Shown: in pieces, positions 24,409-34,015 of the stretch | Numbering within the stretch: the first letter of the stretch is position 1 | Layout of the letters: the number at the start of each line of letters is the position of its first letter | Assembly (NCBI RefSeq): GCF_900188275.1 | Contig: NZ_FZNY01000002.1 | Location: 248,001 to 312,000, forward strand | Direction: 5' to 3' | DNA from: Dokdonia pacifica | GTDB taxonomy: Bacteria; Bacteroidota; Bacteroidia; Flavobacteriales; Flavobacteriaceae | Length of the DNA stretch: 64,000 bases | Notes under the pieces: generated by a model | What the model was told of the DNA's origin: nothing | The model's input: the letters and a program-made list of their open reading frames with translations, nothing else | The model's database searches: none | Program-made: the position numbers and the translations under genes

Positions 24409-24849
24409 ATGAAAAAAACACTTATTATAGCCATCTTCTCATTTATTAGTCTACAACTATTTGCACAAGACAAATATTTACGAAGTGTCACAGAGACACA
24501 AGAACTATCTAAGGAAGTCGTTGCCTTGTTTAAAGAAAATAAAATTTCTGAATCCTTTGAAAAATTAGCCCCATACTGGCCATTACCTCAAAATGAGATT
24601 GAATCTTTAGAAGAGAAAACCATAAAATATTTAAACATTATTAAAGACCGATTTGGTAAACCTATTGGAACATTAAAAGTAAAGGATGAAATTATTGCAG
24701 ATATTGCGATTAGAGAAACCTATTTAGTGCGATATGAAAATACGGCTATACGTATCATATTTACATACTATCAAAACGATTATGGCTGGGTGATCAATGC
24801 ATTCAAATGGGATGATTCCTTTACGGAAGAGTTTGAAGTAAAACATTAA
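24409..24849 (+). CDS. Small secreted protein (DUF3887-like fold possible)
   Basis: A 146-aa exported protein; the signal peptide ends at LFAQ (residue 20). The mature part combines a helical start (TQELSKEVVALFKENKISESFEKLAPYWPLP) with C-terminal strands (IRIIFTYYQNDYGWVINAFKWDD), a layout like NTF2/DUF3887-type proteins. Function unknown; no operon partner evident. Confidence 0.7.
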   Translation: MKKTLIIAIFSFISLQLFAQDKYLRSVTETQELSKEVVALFKENKISESFEKLAPYWPLPQNEIESLEEKTIKYLNIIKDRFGKPIGTLKVKDEIIADIAIRETYLVRYENTAIRIIFTYYQNDYGWVINAFKWDDSFTEEFEVKH

Positions 24850-24932
24850 AAATCATCTAGACATTAGCGGGATATAAATACATTTAAAATGTGTAATTTA
24901 CACCTACTAGTATTGATCAAAGAATAACGTAT

Positions 24933-25343
24933 ATGCCCGCTGGATATTCAAGAACACCTTTAGGAAAGAAATTAGGGATTAAAGAAGGCTATCACATACT
25001 TCTTTATAATCACCCAAAGCACTATTTTCATCTATTTGAAGACTTCCCTGAAAACATTACTATCCTGGATGAAATAGTACCAGAGAGTGTAGATTTTATT
25101 CATGTTTTCTGTACAACTATGGATGAATTAAAACGCATTAGTGAAGTGCATAAAAGCGCACTAAAGAGAAATGGTCTTTTATGGGTAAGTTGGCCAAAAG
25201 GGGCTTCAAAAATTAAAACAGATTTAAAAAGAGAACCTATCCGAGAACATCTATTAAACATAGGTCTTGTAGATATAAAAGTTGCTGCTATAGATCAGGA
25301 TTGGAGCGGACTCAAGTTTGTATATAGACGTAAGGATAGGTAA
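24933..25343 (+). CDS. DUF3052-like protein
   Basis: A 136-aa cytoplasmic protein that matches the DUF3052 family layout: N-terminal GYSRTPLGKKLGIKEGYHI, central ILDEIVPESVDFIHVFCTT, then LLWVSWPKGASKIKTDLKR and C-terminal DIKVAAIDQDWSGLKFVYRR. Family members are small proteins of unknown function. Its 3' end lies just upstream of the AraC-type regulator. Confidence 0.82.
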   Translation: MPAGYSRTPLGKKLGIKEGYHILLYNHPKHYFHLFEDFPENITILDEIVPESVDFIHVFCTTMDELKRISEVHKSALKRNGLLWVSWPKGASKIKTDLKREPIREHLLNIGLVDIKVAAIDQDWSGLKFVYRRKDR

Positions 25344-25356
25344 TACCATATTAGAT

Positions 25357-26196
25357 ATGAATATAATTCATTTGCCTGACCATTTTAACTCAGAAATCAA
25401 ACTGCCATTCTATTTGGTAGACTATCAGACTTCTGAAGAATCTCTTAAACAGATGGTATCGCTAAAACTTAATACTTTTAGTTTTTTACAAGAAGGGTAT
25501 AAAGAGGTGTTTTCAGATAGGAATACAATCACAATTGAAAACTCTAATTTCTTATTGATGAAGTCTGGACATTGTTTAATGACAGAAAAATTAGCAAATA
25601 CCTTTGATTCCTATAGAAGTATTTTGTTTTTCTTTTCAAATGAATCGTTAGTACACTTTATTCAAAAACACAAAATACCTACCCCAAAAACAATAAATAC
25701 ATCATCTATTCATTCTTTTGAATATGATACTTTTTTACAAACATTTGTTAGCAGTTTAATACATATCAATACATTAAATCCTAAGATTCAACTCCAATTA
25801 TTATCTGCGAAATTTGAAGAGCTTATGTTGTATTTAAAAGAGACCAGAGGTAATGACTTCATTTTTTCTCTTATGAATACTATTGATAGTAAACAGCAAC
25901 ACTTCATAGAAATAGTGGAATCAAATAAGCTTAACAAACTTACTCTAAAAGAGCTTTCTTTTTTATCAAACATGAGCATTTCTTCTTTCAAAAGAGAATT
26001 TACAAAACACTTTAATAGCTCTCCTAGCAAGTGGTTTCAAGAAAAAAGATTAGAACAAGCTGCACTTTTATTAAAAGATACAGCAAATAGACCTTCAGAT
26101 ATATTTGAAGAGATCGGATATGAGAGTTTATCAAATTTCATTCAAGCTTTTAAAACAAAATTTGGGGTGACACCAAAACAATATCAAATAAATTGA
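25357..26196 (+). CDS. AraC-family transcriptional regulator
   Basis: A 279-aa regulator. The C-terminal ~100 residues hold two helix-turn-helix units (LTLKELSFLSNMSISSFKREFTKHFNSSPSKWFQEKRLEQAALLL; PSDIFEEIGYESLSNFIQAFKTKFGVTPKQY). The N-terminal part is the ligand/dimer domain common in Bacteroidota (FSDRNTITIENSNFLLMKSG). I chose the ATG at 25357 (MNIIHLP), since the ORF start at 25318 lies inside the preceding gene. It probably regulates the adjacent PEBP gene. Confidence 0.9.
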   Translation: MNIIHLPDHFNSEIKLPFYLVDYQTSEESLKQMVSLKLNTFSFLQEGYKEVFSDRNTITIENSNFLLMKSGHCLMTEKLANTFDSYRSILFFFSNESLVHFIQKHKIPTPKTINTSSIHSFEYDTFLQTFVSSLIHINTLNPKIQLQLLSAKFEELMLYLKETRGNDFIFSLMNTIDSKQQHFIEIVESNKLNKLTLKELSFLSNMSISSFKREFTKHFNSSPSKWFQEKRLEQAALLLKDTANRPSDIFEEIGYESLSNFIQAFKTKFGVTPKQYQIN

Positions 26197-26252
26197 GCTT
26201 TTACCAATACTTTTTGAGCTAAATAAGACACTACTAAAACTTCTTCTCGTGA

Positions 26253-26260
26253 TAGATTTG
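26253..26260 (+). promoter_or_regulatory. -7 promoter element for PEBP gene
   Basis: TAGATTTG (perfect TAnnTTTG), 24 bases before the ATG at 26285; no clear -33, consistent with activator dependence (AraC gene adjacent). Confidence 0.55.
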
Positions 26261-26284
26261 CATTGTAATTAAAACACAAATCTT

Positions 26285-26839
26285 ATGAAAAGCACACATC
26301 TTATTTTAGGAATCTTATTAGCAATCTCTACTACGCTATTTGGGCAAAACACCTTTACCTTATCAAGTAATACTATAGGTGGAGAAGCAACTACTCAAGA
26401 AGAGTTTAATGGTTTTGGATGTACTGGAAAAAACCAATCTCCTCAGTTATCTTGGAAAAATGCTCCAGAGGGCACAAAGAGCTTTGCAGTCACTATGTAT
26501 GATCCAGATGCTCCAACGGGCAGTGGATGGTGGCATTGGGTTGTATTTGACATCCCTTCATCAACAACACAATTAGTTACAGATGCAGGAAATATAAAGC
26601 TCAATTTAACTCCAGAAGGAACGATACAAAGTATCACAGATTATGGAGCTATGGGATATGGAGGACCATGCCCACCAGAAGGACATGGCTTACATCAATA
26701 CATCATTACTGTATATGCATTAAAAACAGAATCATTAGGTTTAAATGAAAAAACAAATCCCGCTGTAGTTGGTTATTATTTATGGAATAACACTCTTGCA
26801 AAAGCAAGTATTGTATCCTATTACAAAAGAGAGAAATAG
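26285..26839 (+). CDS. YbhB/YbcL-type PEBP (Raf-kinase-inhibitor-like) secreted protein
   Basis: A 184-aa exported phosphatidylethanolamine-binding-protein-fold member. The signal peptide ends at LFGQ. PEBP motifs are present: CTGKNQSPQLSWKNAPEGTKSFAVTMYDPDAPTGSGWWHWVVFDIP, then GYGGPCPPEGHGLHQYIITVYAL. The ligand is unknown. A 16-bp hairpin lies 16 bases after the stop. The divergent sequence of the upstream AraC gene suggests local control. Confidence 0.93.
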   Translation: MKSTHLILGILLAISTTLFGQNTFTLSSNTIGGEATTQEEFNGFGCTGKNQSPQLSWKNAPEGTKSFAVTMYDPDAPTGSGWWHWVVFDIPSSTTQLVTDAGNIKLNLTPEGTIQSITDYGAMGYGGPCPPEGHGLHQYIITVYALKTESLGLNEKTNPAVVGYYLWNNTLAKASIVSYYKREK

Positions 26840-26855
26840 CATCTAAAACAATTTT

Positions 26856-26895
26856 CAATAGCGTAGTATTCAAGCCTTAGAATACTACGCTATTG
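26856..26895 (+). terminator. Hairpin downstream of PEBP gene, probable terminator
   Basis: Perfect 16-bp stem CAATAGCGTAGTATTC / GAATACTACGCTATTG with an 8-base loop. The following T-tract is short (TAATTTAG), so termination is likely but not certain. Confidence 0.7.
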
Positions 26896-26922
26896 TAATT
26901 TAGTAATACTTATTTGCAATCA

Positions 26923-26989
26923 TACGCTTTCGCGAAATCGAACTTGTGAGATTCACGACTATAAGGAGAGCGAAGCGATAAAGCGTATA
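26923..26989. repeat. Degenerate, apparently interrupted palindrome copy
   Basis: TACGCTTTCGCGAAA at 26923-26937 is followed by unrelated bases where GCGTA is expected, while the missing right arm AAAGCGTATA appears at 26980-26989. It looks like a palindrome split by ~45 bases. The right arm sits at the -33 position of the bestrophin-like gene. Confidence 0.55.
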
Positions 26990-27001
26990 CATCATATTTC
27001 A

Positions 27002-27009
27002 TATCTTTA
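27002..27009 (+). promoter_or_regulatory. Possible -7 element
   Basis: TATCTTTA, five bases before the ATG at 27014, implying a very short or absent leader if used. Confidence 0.35.
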
Positions 27010-27013
27010 TACA

Positions 27014-28069
27014 ATGCACATTAAAAAAAGATATACAGCCTTTCAAATGGCTGTCTGGACTCGATTTGAAACCTCACTATTTTTATTCATTATTGTAGCT
27101 TGGGTAACTGCTTATTTTTTTCTTGATATTTCATGGTTAAAAATACCCTGGACACCACTAGCCCTTATAGGTACTGCAGTTGCATTTGTGATAGGATTCC
27201 AAAATAATGCTGCTTATGGTCGTATTTGGGAAGCTCGTAAAATATGGGGAGGTATTGTAAATACTTCTAGAACATTTGGAATGTATGTTCAAGATATGAT
27301 CACCAATGAGCATGCAAAAACGCCTATAAAAGATGAAGAACTTACCAAAGAAATCAAAGCGCTTACCTACAGGCATATTGCGTGGATGACCGCATTACGA
27401 CATGCCATGCGAGCATCAAAACCTTGGGAAACCACAGCAAAACATAAGACAAATCGAGAATGGGGTATGCTACCTCCCGAAAGTGATATTAGCGTAGAAG
27501 AAGATATAAAACCCTACATATCAGAAAGCGACCATGAATATGCAATGAGTAAAAACAATAAGCAAACTGCTTTATTGTATTTACAATCTCACCATTTAAA
27601 AACTCTCAAAGAAAAAGGTATTATCTGGGAGTTTGCCTTTTTACAACTAGAAGGTGTTTTAGAAGAACTTTTAACACTGCAAGGTAAAAGTGAACGTATC
27701 AAAAACTTTCCGTATCCAAGACATTTTGCTACTCTTAACCATTTCTTTATGTGGATTTTTGTTTTACTATTACCATTGGCTTTAGTACCTCAATTTGCTG
27801 AAATAGGCATGGAGATTTCTAATCAAAATTCACTGATAGGAACCTATTTTATATGGCTTACCATTCCCTTTTATGTTATTGTAGCATGGATTTTTCATAC
27901 CATGGAACGTATAGGAAGAACTGGAGAAAACCCCTTTGAAGGGACAGCAAATGATGTTCCTATTTCGACAATTGCAAGGGGAATAGAAATTGATTTGAGA
28001 CAAAATCTTGGAGAATCTCTAGATGAGATTCCTGAACAATTTCCAGTAAAACATGACACACAGTTTTAA
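27014..28069 (+). CDS. Bestrophin-family (UPF0187) membrane protein
   Basis: A 351-aa inner-membrane protein of the bestrophin-like channel family. The pattern fits: TM segments at ~22-42 and ~47-65 (LIGTAVAFVIGFQNNAAYGRIWEARKIWGGIVNTSR is the family hallmark), a long cytoplasmic helical region, and two more TM segments at ~235-255 and ~270-292 (FFMWIFVLLLPLALVPQF; TYFIWLTIPFYVIVAWIFH) followed by NPFEGTANDVPI. Anion or cation transport is likely by family. Confidence 0.92.
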   Translation: MHIKKRYTAFQMAVWTRFETSLFLFIIVAWVTAYFFLDISWLKIPWTPLALIGTAVAFVIGFQNNAAYGRIWEARKIWGGIVNTSRTFGMYVQDMITNEHAKTPIKDEELTKEIKALTYRHIAWMTALRHAMRASKPWETTAKHKTNREWGMLPPESDISVEEDIKPYISESDHEYAMSKNNKQTALLYLQSHHLKTLKEKGIIWEFAFLQLEGVLEELLTLQGKSERIKNFPYPRHFATLNHFFMWIFVLLLPLALVPQFAEIGMEISNQNSLIGTYFIWLTIPFYVIVAWIFHTMERIGRTGENPFEGTANDVPISTIARGIEIDLRQNLGESLDEIPEQFPVKHDTQF

Positions 28070-28122
28070 AATAAAGAATGTATAATCCTAGTCAAACATA
28101 TACTCGAAACATTGAGTGCATT

Positions 28123-29103
28123 ATGAAAAAAGTAATGCACATACTTCCTATTATACTATGCATACTATGTATAGCTTGTAAAGAGACGACCTCTAAAGTC
28201 ATAGAAAAAAAGGAAAGTACTAGAGCAACTGCATTAGATAGTATGGATTTGGCACATTCAAAAAGTGTATGGCGGGCAGGAGATAACATCACAAATGCAT
28301 ATGTATATGATAGCCTACTATATTTAGATGCCAATATTAAAAAAGACCATAGAATATATGGATATGCGCAACCGGACACCTTATCTAAACGGTTATTTCT
28401 TTTATCAGTTTTCACCAATGATGTGCAGAACAATCCTTTTAATCTTGATTTAGGAGCCTATTATGAGTTAGAGGAAAACACACAGCTTCGTATAAAATAT
28501 CAGAATCATAATGAACATTTTGTAGAGACTATTGCAACCGACAGTCTAGGTGAAAAAACAACCTTATATTTTGAAAAGAAATGGGTAGATCTAGAAGATC
28601 AAAACAATTCTTTAGATGATGAATTACGAGAATTTGGACGTATTGAAAAGGTAGAAGATGGTAGTTATCCATTTTTTATAGTTACCGCCAAATTTATAAG
28701 CAGTAAAGCCAACGTACATTTCAATCTAAACATAGAAGCAATTCCTATGAATATTGAAGAATTAAACAGTCTCGTAGGTGATTATGCAACAATTTATTAT
28801 ACATCTACCTTAGAAAATAATTTACAAGATTTACATGTCTCTGGAACATCGTTATTTGGAACACACACACCAGCATATGACGAGAATTGGCTTCAAATAA
28901 CAGGTGTTTTACAAGGAGCAGCTACAATAACTTCTGGGGATATTCCTAGTACTATTTCAATTGTAAGCGAAGATGGTACAACCCTAAACTTCAAACTATT
29001 TATAGATGAAGATACCGTCAAGGCAAATGGTAAAACGGTAAATGCATTTTACAATATTAATGCTGTAAATACAATTACTAACATAGTACCTGTAGCCAAA
29101 TAA
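28123..29103 (+). CDS. Hypothetical lipoprotein
   Basis: A 326-aa lipoprotein with lipobox CIAC near residue 19. The mature part is beta-rich (YYELEENTQLRIKYQNHNEHFVETIATDSLGEKTTLYF) without recognised domain motifs. The ATG at 28123 is chosen (MKKVMHILPIIL); the ORF start at 28078 would put the signal sequence internally. A weak hairpin (29109-29127) separates it from the convergent TlpA-like gene. Confidence 0.75.
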   Translation: MKKVMHILPIILCILCIACKETTSKVIEKKESTRATALDSMDLAHSKSVWRAGDNITNAYVYDSLLYLDANIKKDHRIYGYAQPDTLSKRLFLLSVFTNDVQNNPFNLDLGAYYELEENTQLRIKYQNHNEHFVETIATDSLGEKTTLYFEKKWVDLEDQNNSLDDELREFGRIEKVEDGSYPFFIVTAKFISSKANVHFNLNIEAIPMNIEELNSLVGDYATIYYTSTLENNLQDLHVSGTSLFGTHTPAYDENWLQITGVLQGAATITSGDIPSTISIVSEDGTTLNFKLFIDEDTVKANGKTVNAFYNINAVNTITNIVPVAK

Positions 29104-29131
29104 TTTTTGTTACTACCAAGTAGTAACTCTC

Positions 29132-29698
29132 CTAGCCTGTGATTAGTTTATCTAATGTCTCCCGAACTTGATCGCTATTCCAATCGGCGGCGCCTTTTTC
29201 TTTGATGACAATTTTTCCTGTTTTATCAATTATATAATTGGTAGGAATACTACGTTCATATAACTGTTCTGGTGTTTCCATTTGTGGTAAGACTGCTGGT
29301 ATATTAAGCTGTTTACGTTCTAAAAAACGTTTTACTTTATCGGGCTCTTCATTTGTGATTAATACAAAGTCTACTTTATTTCCATAATCTGCATACAACT
29401 TTTCGATACTCGGTAACTCTGCTATACATGGTGGACACCAAGTGGCCCAATAGCTTATAAACGTTACTTTGCCCTGCCCTATTTTAGCATCTCGAGAAAG
29501 ACCATCGATAGATGTCACTTTATAGGTAAAAGGTTCTAATTGCGTTTGGTCTGCTTTCGCGAAAGCGGAAGGAGAAAAAATCTGAACTTTCAATTTATTA
29601 ATAGCAACCTGAATAGGCGTTCTTGTTTGCGGAATAATAAGCAATGCAATGACAACTAGAAAGAGGATGTTTTTTATACTGAGTTTTTTCTTTTTCAT
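29132..29698 (-). CDS. TlpA/ResA-like thioredoxin-family protein
   Basis: A 188-aa membrane-tethered thiol-disulfide oxidoreductase. Residues ~9-24 form a signal anchor; the thioredoxin fold begins near 60. The active site is WCPPC in TFISYWATWCPPCIAELPSIEKLY, followed by a cis-Pro region NIPAVLP...IPTNYIIDKTGKIV. A periplasmic reductant, for example for cytochrome or envelope-protein maturation. One palindrome copy is read as SAFAKADQ in the linker between anchor and domain. It lies 31 bases downstream of the Crp/Fnr gene on the same strand. Confidence 0.92.
   Translation of the reverse strand: MKKKKLSIKNILFLVVIALLIIPQTRTPIQVAINKLKVQIFSPSAFAKADQTQLEPFTYKVTSIDGLSRDAKIGQGKVTFISYWATWCPPCIAELPSIEKLYADYGNKVDFVLITNEEPDKVKRFLERKQLNIPAVLPQMETPEQLYERSIPTNYIIDKTGKIVIKEKGAADWNSDQVRETLDKLITG
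29553..29566. repeat. Iterated palindrome copy (in TlpA-like gene)
   Basis: GCTTTCGCGAAAGC, exact; read as AFAKA. Confidence 0.95.
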
Positions 29699-29729
29699 AC
29701 TATGTAGATTCTATATACCAAGATACATA

Positions 29730-30398
29730 TTAATCGGTTTGTTTTAAACGAATCTCTTTTCCATTAAAATCAAGTGTATCTACCGATTTTAGTTCGTTTA
29801 GAATCGTATTAAGTGTAGGTCTAGATGTTCCTATTAACGTTGCAATATCTTTCTGTGTATACGGATGATTTATAACAGTATCTCCTGTTTCTGGACAACA
29901 ATACCCATAATCGTCTTCAAGTTCTTTAATAAACTCTAAAACCCGTGTTTTTGTGTCTTTAAAAAGTAATACTTCTAAACGCCTTTCAAGTTTTTTGAAT
30001 CGAATACCTAAAAACTTATACATTTTAAGACTAAAGGATTCATTATCTCTCATTAAGTCTTGCATCGTTTCTACAGAAACTGGGCAAATAGATGTATTAT
30101 GATCTAATGATTGAGCAAATTCTGTACGGTTTTCAACACCTAGAATGGCCTTTTCGCCAAAGAGTTCTCCTTTGGTTAAGATAGCTTTAATAACTTCTTC
30201 ACCATTTTCACCGTAATAGCCTAGCTTTACTTTTCCTTTTTCAATAAGATAAACCTTATTTGCATTATCGTCTTCTGAGTAGATGTAATCTCTTTTTTTA
30301 TATTGAGAGAATTTATGAGATTTTTTAAAGCGTTTAAATTTATGTGGGCAGAGTAACCCAAAAACATTTACATCTTCAAGAAACCAAGTTTTTTTCAT
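29730..30398 (-). CDS. Crp/Fnr-family transcriptional regulator
   Basis: A 222-aa regulator. Residues ~28-130 form the cyclic-nucleotide-binding beta barrel (RDYIYSEDDNANKVYLIEKGKVKLGYYGENGEEVIKAILTKGELFGEKAIL). The C-terminal winged helix is YTQKDIATLIGTSRPTLNTILNELKSVDTLDFNGKEI. Several N-terminal Cys (Cys17, Cys104) do not form an obvious FNR Fe-S pattern. Targets unknown; it is upstream of and co-directional with the TlpA-like gene. Confidence 0.9.
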   Translation of the reverse strand: MKKTWFLEDVNVFGLLCPHKFKRFKKSHKFSQYKKRDYIYSEDDNANKVYLIEKGKVKLGYYGENGEEVIKAILTKGELFGEKAILGVENRTEFAQSLDHNTSICPVSVETMQDLMRDNESFSLKMYKFLGIRFKKLERRLEVLLFKDTKTRVLEFIKELEDDYGYCCPETGDTVINHPYTQKDIATLIGTSRPTLNTILNELKSVDTLDFNGKEIRLKQTD

Positions 30399-30452
30399 GT
30401 GTGGGGAGCAGTTTTACGTTAGGTCGATGTGTTTGGTAAATTCTTACAAAAA

Positions 30453-30482
30453 AAAAGAGCTATCCTCACGGATAGCTCTTTT
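30453..30482 (-). terminator. Intrinsic terminator of the aconitase gene
   Basis: 13-bp stem AAAAGAGCTATCC / GGATAGCTCTTTT with loop TCAC; A/T runs on both sides. It ends aconitase on the minus strand. Confidence 0.92.
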
Positions 30483-30502
30483 ATAAGTCTATTTATAATG
30501 AA

Positions 30503-32773
30503 TTATGCTGCGTTTTCCTTTTTGATAAGGTTTAAAGCACTTCCCTCATTATACCAATCTATTTGTGATTGATTGTATGTATGATTCACTTTGATAGTAT
30601 CTGCACTTCCATCTGCATGCACAACTTCAATTGTAAGTTGTTTTTCTGGAGCAAATTCATGTAAATCTACAAAGTTGAATGTATCATCTTCTTGAATTAA
30701 ATCATAATCTGCTTCGTTTGCAAATGTAAGTCCAAGCATTCCTTGTTTCTTAAGGTTTGTCTCATGAATACGTGCAAAACTCTTTACAATTACTGCAGCA
30801 ACTCCTAAATGACGTGGTTGCATTGCTGCATGCTCGCGAGAAGATCCTTCTCCGTAGTTATGATCTCCTACAACTACTGTTTTGATTCCTGCGGCTTTAT
30901 AAGCACGCTGTGTATCTGGCACACCACCATATTCATCTGTAAGTTGATTCTTTACAAAGTTTGTTTTCTTGTTATATGCATTTACAGCACCGATTAGAGT
31001 ATTATTTGCAATATTATCTAAGTGACCTCTAAAACGTAACCATGGTCCTGCCATAGAGATATGGTCTGTAGTACATTTACCAAATGCTTTTATTAATAGT
31101 TTTGCACCTGTGATAGTATCTCCTAAAGGCACAAATGGTGTTAATAATTGTAAACGTTCTGATGTCTCATTTACAACGACATTAATCTTACTTCCATCTT
31201 CTTCTGGAGCTAAGTATCCGTTATCTTTTACGTCAAATCCTTTTGGAGGTAATTCCCATCCTGTAGGTTCATCAAACATTACTTCTTGACCTTCTTCATT
31301 AATTAATGAATCAGTAAGCGGATTAAAGTCTAAACGTCCTGCAATAGCAATAGCTGCTGTTAATTCTGGTGAAGCAACAAAGGCGTGTGTATTAGGGTTT
31401 CCATCTGCACGCTTAGCAAAGTTTCTATTAAAAGAATGTACGATACTATTTTTTGGTGCATTTTTAGGATCATTATAACGAGCCCATTGTCCTATACAAG
31501 GACCACATGCATTAGTGAAAATTCTAGCATCTAAGTTTTCAAATACTTCTAAGATACCATCTCTTTCTGCTGTGTAACGCACTTGTTCAGAACCTGGATT
31601 AATTCCCAGTTCTGCTTTCATTTTTAATCCTTTATCTAATGCCTGTTGTGCAATAGAAGAAGCTCTTGATAAATCTTCATAAGAAGAGTTTGTACAAGAC
31701 CCTATTAATCCCCATTCTACTTGTAGTGGCCATTCATTTGCAGTTGCCTTTTCGGTCATTTCTGGTCCTACACTAGTAGATAAATCTGGAGTAAATGGTC
31801 CGTTTAATAAAGGGCCTAATTCAGAAAGGTTAATTTCAATTACTTGATCAAAATATTGTTCTGGATTTGCGTATACTTCTGGATCGGCAGTAAGATGTTC
31901 TTTTACTTGGTTTGCAGCTTCCGCCACATCTGCTCTTTCAGTAGCTTTAAGGTAACGCTCCATAGACTCATCATATCCAAATGTAGATGTAGTTGCGCCT
32001 ATTTCTGCTCCCATGTTACAGATAGTTCCTTTACCTGTACAAGACATTGCAGTGGCTCCTGGTCCAAAGTATTCTACAACAGCTCCCGTTCCTCCTTTTA
32101 CAGTAAGGATTTCAGCTACTTTAAGGATTACATCTTTTGGTGCTGTCCATCCGCTTAATTTTCCAGTAAGTTTTACACCAATTAGTTTTGGAAATTTAAG
32201 TTCCCAAGCCATTCCTGCCATAACATCTACAGCATCTGCTCCTCCTACTCCAATAGCAATCATTCCTAATCCTCCAGCGTTTACTGTATGAGAATCTGTT
32301 CCGATCATCATTCCTCCAGGAAATGCATAGTTTTCTAAAACTACTTGATGAATAATCCCTGCTCCTGGTTTCCAGAAACCGATTCCATATTTATTAGATA
32401 CAGATTCTAAGAAGTTAAATACTTCACTACTTACATCATTTGCATGTTTTAAATCTGTTGCTGCTCCTTCTTTTGCTTGGATTAGGTGGTCACAATGTAC
32501 TGTTGTAGGTACTGCTACTTTATCCTTACCTGCTTGCATAAACTGTAATAAAGCCATTTGTGCTGTAGCATCTTGACAAGCGATTCTATCAGGAGCAAAA
32601 TCTACATAATTTTTTCCTCTCGTAAAGGCCTTGGTTGGTTTGCCTTCCCATAAATGAGAGTATAAAATCTTTTCAGAAAGTGTTAATGGTCTTCCTACAA
32701 GATCACGAGCCGTATCTACACGCTCGGCCATTCTTGCGTAGACTTCCTTGATCATATCAATATCAAATGCCAT
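30503..32773 (-). CDS. acn: Aconitate hydratase (mitochondrial type)
   Basis: A 756-aa TCA-cycle enzyme that interconverts citrate and isocitrate with a [4Fe-4S] cluster. Signature regions include [62 protein letters not shown] (cluster cysteines) and the swivel-domain [22 protein letters not shown]. Length and motif order match the mitochondrial/AcnA-like 750-780 residue type. Monocistronic, with its own terminator. Confidence 0.97.
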   Translation of the reverse strand: MAFDIDMIKEVYARMAERVDTARDLVGRPLTLSEKILYSHLWEGKPTKAFTRGKNYVDFAPDRIACQDATAQMALLQFMQAGKDKVAVPTTVHCDHLIQAKEGAATDLKHANDVSSEVFNFLESVSNKYGIGFWKPGAGIIHQVVLENYAFPGGMMIGTDSHTVNAGGLGMIAIGVGGADAVDVMAGMAWELKFPKLIGVKLTGKLSGWTAPKDVILKVAEILTVKGGTGAVVEYFGPGATAMSCTGKGTICNMGAEIGATTSTFGYDESMERYLKATERADVAEAANQVKEHLTADPEVYANPEQYFDQVIEINLSELGPLLNGPFTPDLSTSVGPEMTEKATANEWPLQVEWGLIGSCTNSSYEDLSRASSIAQQALDKGLKMKAELGINPGSEQVRYTAERDGILEVFENLDARIFTNACGPCIGQWARYNDPKNAPKNSIVHSFNRNFAKRADGNPNTHAFVASPELTAAIAIAGRLDFNPLTDSLINEEGQEVMFDEPTGWELPPKGFDVKDNGYLAPEEDGSKINVVVNETSERLQLLTPFVPLGDTITGAKLLIKAFGKCTTDHISMAGPWLRFRGHLDNIANNTLIGAVNAYNKKTNFVKNQLTDEYGGVPDTQRAYKAAGIKTVVVGDHNYGEGSSREHAAMQPRHLGVAAVIVKSFARIHETNLKKQGMLGLTFANEADYDLIQEDDTFNFVDLHEFAPEKQLTIEVVHADGSADTIKVNHTYNQSQIDWYNEGSALNLIKKENAA

Positions 32774-33001
32774 ATGCTTTTTGGTGTATTAAGTTATTTT
32801 CAGGTTACTAAGTGTTGTTTTCAGTCTCGCGAAATTACGAAATCAAAGCGACAAAGACAACAGTATATATGACGACTCTCACAATAAAACCCTACAGATT
32901 ATTTGGGAAAAATAGACTACTATTTATACGATAATCACAAAAACAGCTAGGAAAAATTATGGATTTTATAATCTAAGGTCCTATTTATACGTGTGCGACT
33001 G

Positions 33002-33025
33002 TATACGCTTTCGCGAAAGCGTATA
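33002..33025. repeat. Iterated palindrome, 24-bp copy (intergenic)
   Basis: Perfect 24-bp dyad: TATAC and GTATA arms around the core GCTTTCGCGAAAGC. Lies between the aconitase promoter region and the 3' end of the MoxR gene. Confidence 0.97.
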
Positions 33026-33056
33026 TATAAAGTACCCAATTTGTATCAAAAAAGCG

Positions 33057-34010
33057 TTAAAAAAGACTTTTTATAATATCTTCAATACTCAATCCTTCGG
33101 CTTCAGCTTTGTAATTTTTGATCAATCTGTGGCGTAAAATACCAGTAGCAACCGCTTGCACATCTTCTATATCTGGAGAATACTTTCCGTTTACAGCAGC
33201 ATGGGTTTTTGCTCCAAGAATAAGGTTTTGTGAAGCCCTAGGTCCAGCTCCCCAATCTATATAATCATTTACAATTTGTGCAGCTGATTCGGTTTTAGGT
33301 CTTGTTTTACTTACTAGTTGTACAGCGTATTCTATCACATTATCTGCTACAGGAATACGGCGTATTAACTGCTGGAAGTTTATAATCTCCTGATCAGAGA
33401 AGAGCGAATTTACAGTAGGTTTATGATCTGATGTCGTTGCTTTGACAACATCTACTTCTTCTTGAAAAGAAGGGTAATCAAGGTTTATAGCAAACATAAA
33501 ACGGTCTAATTGAGCTTCGGGTAAAGGGTATGTTCCTTCTTGCTCAATGGGGTTTTGTGTTGCTAGCACAAAATAAGGTAAACTTAATGGATACCTATTT
33601 CCAGCTACGGTAACAATGCGTTCTTGCATAGCTTCAAGTAGTGCCGCTTGTGTCTTTGGTGGTGTACGGTTGATCTCGTCTGCTAAAATGATATTAGAAA
33701 AAACAGGTCCTTTAATAAACTTAAATTGGCGTGATTCATCTAAAATCTCAGAACCTAAAATATCACTAGGCATTAAATCGGGTGTAAACTGAATACGTTT
33801 AAAATCCAATCCTAATGCAGTGGCAATCGTATTTACCATTAAGGTTTTTGCAAGTCCGGGTACTCCTATCAACAAGGCGTGACCTCCAGAAAATATAGAT
33901 AGAAGAATTTCATCTATCACTTTTTCTTGTCCTACAATTACTTTTGCAATTTCTGCTTTTAGTTGTTTATGTTTTTCTACTAATTGATTTATAGCAGCTA
34001 CGTCTGACAT
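33057..34010 (-). CDS. MoxR-family AAA+ ATPase
   Basis: A 317-aa cytoplasmic AAA+ ATPase. Walker A is GVPGLAKT, Walker B LADEINRTPPKTQAALLEAMQE, then sensor-1 FVLATQNPIEQEGTYPLPEAQLDRF and the arginine finger region. MoxR ATPases act as chaperones for maturation of partner proteins, often VWA proteins; here the operon upstream encodes three periplasmic folding factors, and no VWA gene is in the window (it could lie elsewhere). 5 bases after the SurA-like gene. Confidence 0.95.
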   Translation of the reverse strand: MSDVAAINQLVEKHKQLKAEIAKVIVGQEKVIDEILLSIFSGGHALLIGVPGLAKTLMVNTIATALGLDFKRIQFTPDLMPSDILGSEILDESRQFKFIKGPVFSNIILADEINRTPPKTQAALLEAMQERIVTVAGNRYPLSLPYFVLATQNPIEQEGTYPLPEAQLDRFMFAINLDYPSFQEEVDVVKATTSDHKPTVNSLFSDQEIINFQQLIRRIPVADNVIEYAVQLVSKTRPKTESAAQIVNDYIDWGAGPRASQNLILGAKTHAAVNGKYSPDIEDVQAVATGILRHRLIKNYKAEAEGLSIEDIIKSLF

Positions 34011-34015
34011 ATGTT

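Noticed and set aside
29109-29127. GTTACTAC/GTAGTAAC hairpin as a terminator between convergent genes
   Set aside because: The stem is only 8 bp and is not followed by a T-run on either strand in the right direction.
30809-32291. Plus-strand ORFs inside the aconitase gene
   Set aside because: They mirror the minus-strand coding pattern and encode no recognisable product; the aconitase is certain.
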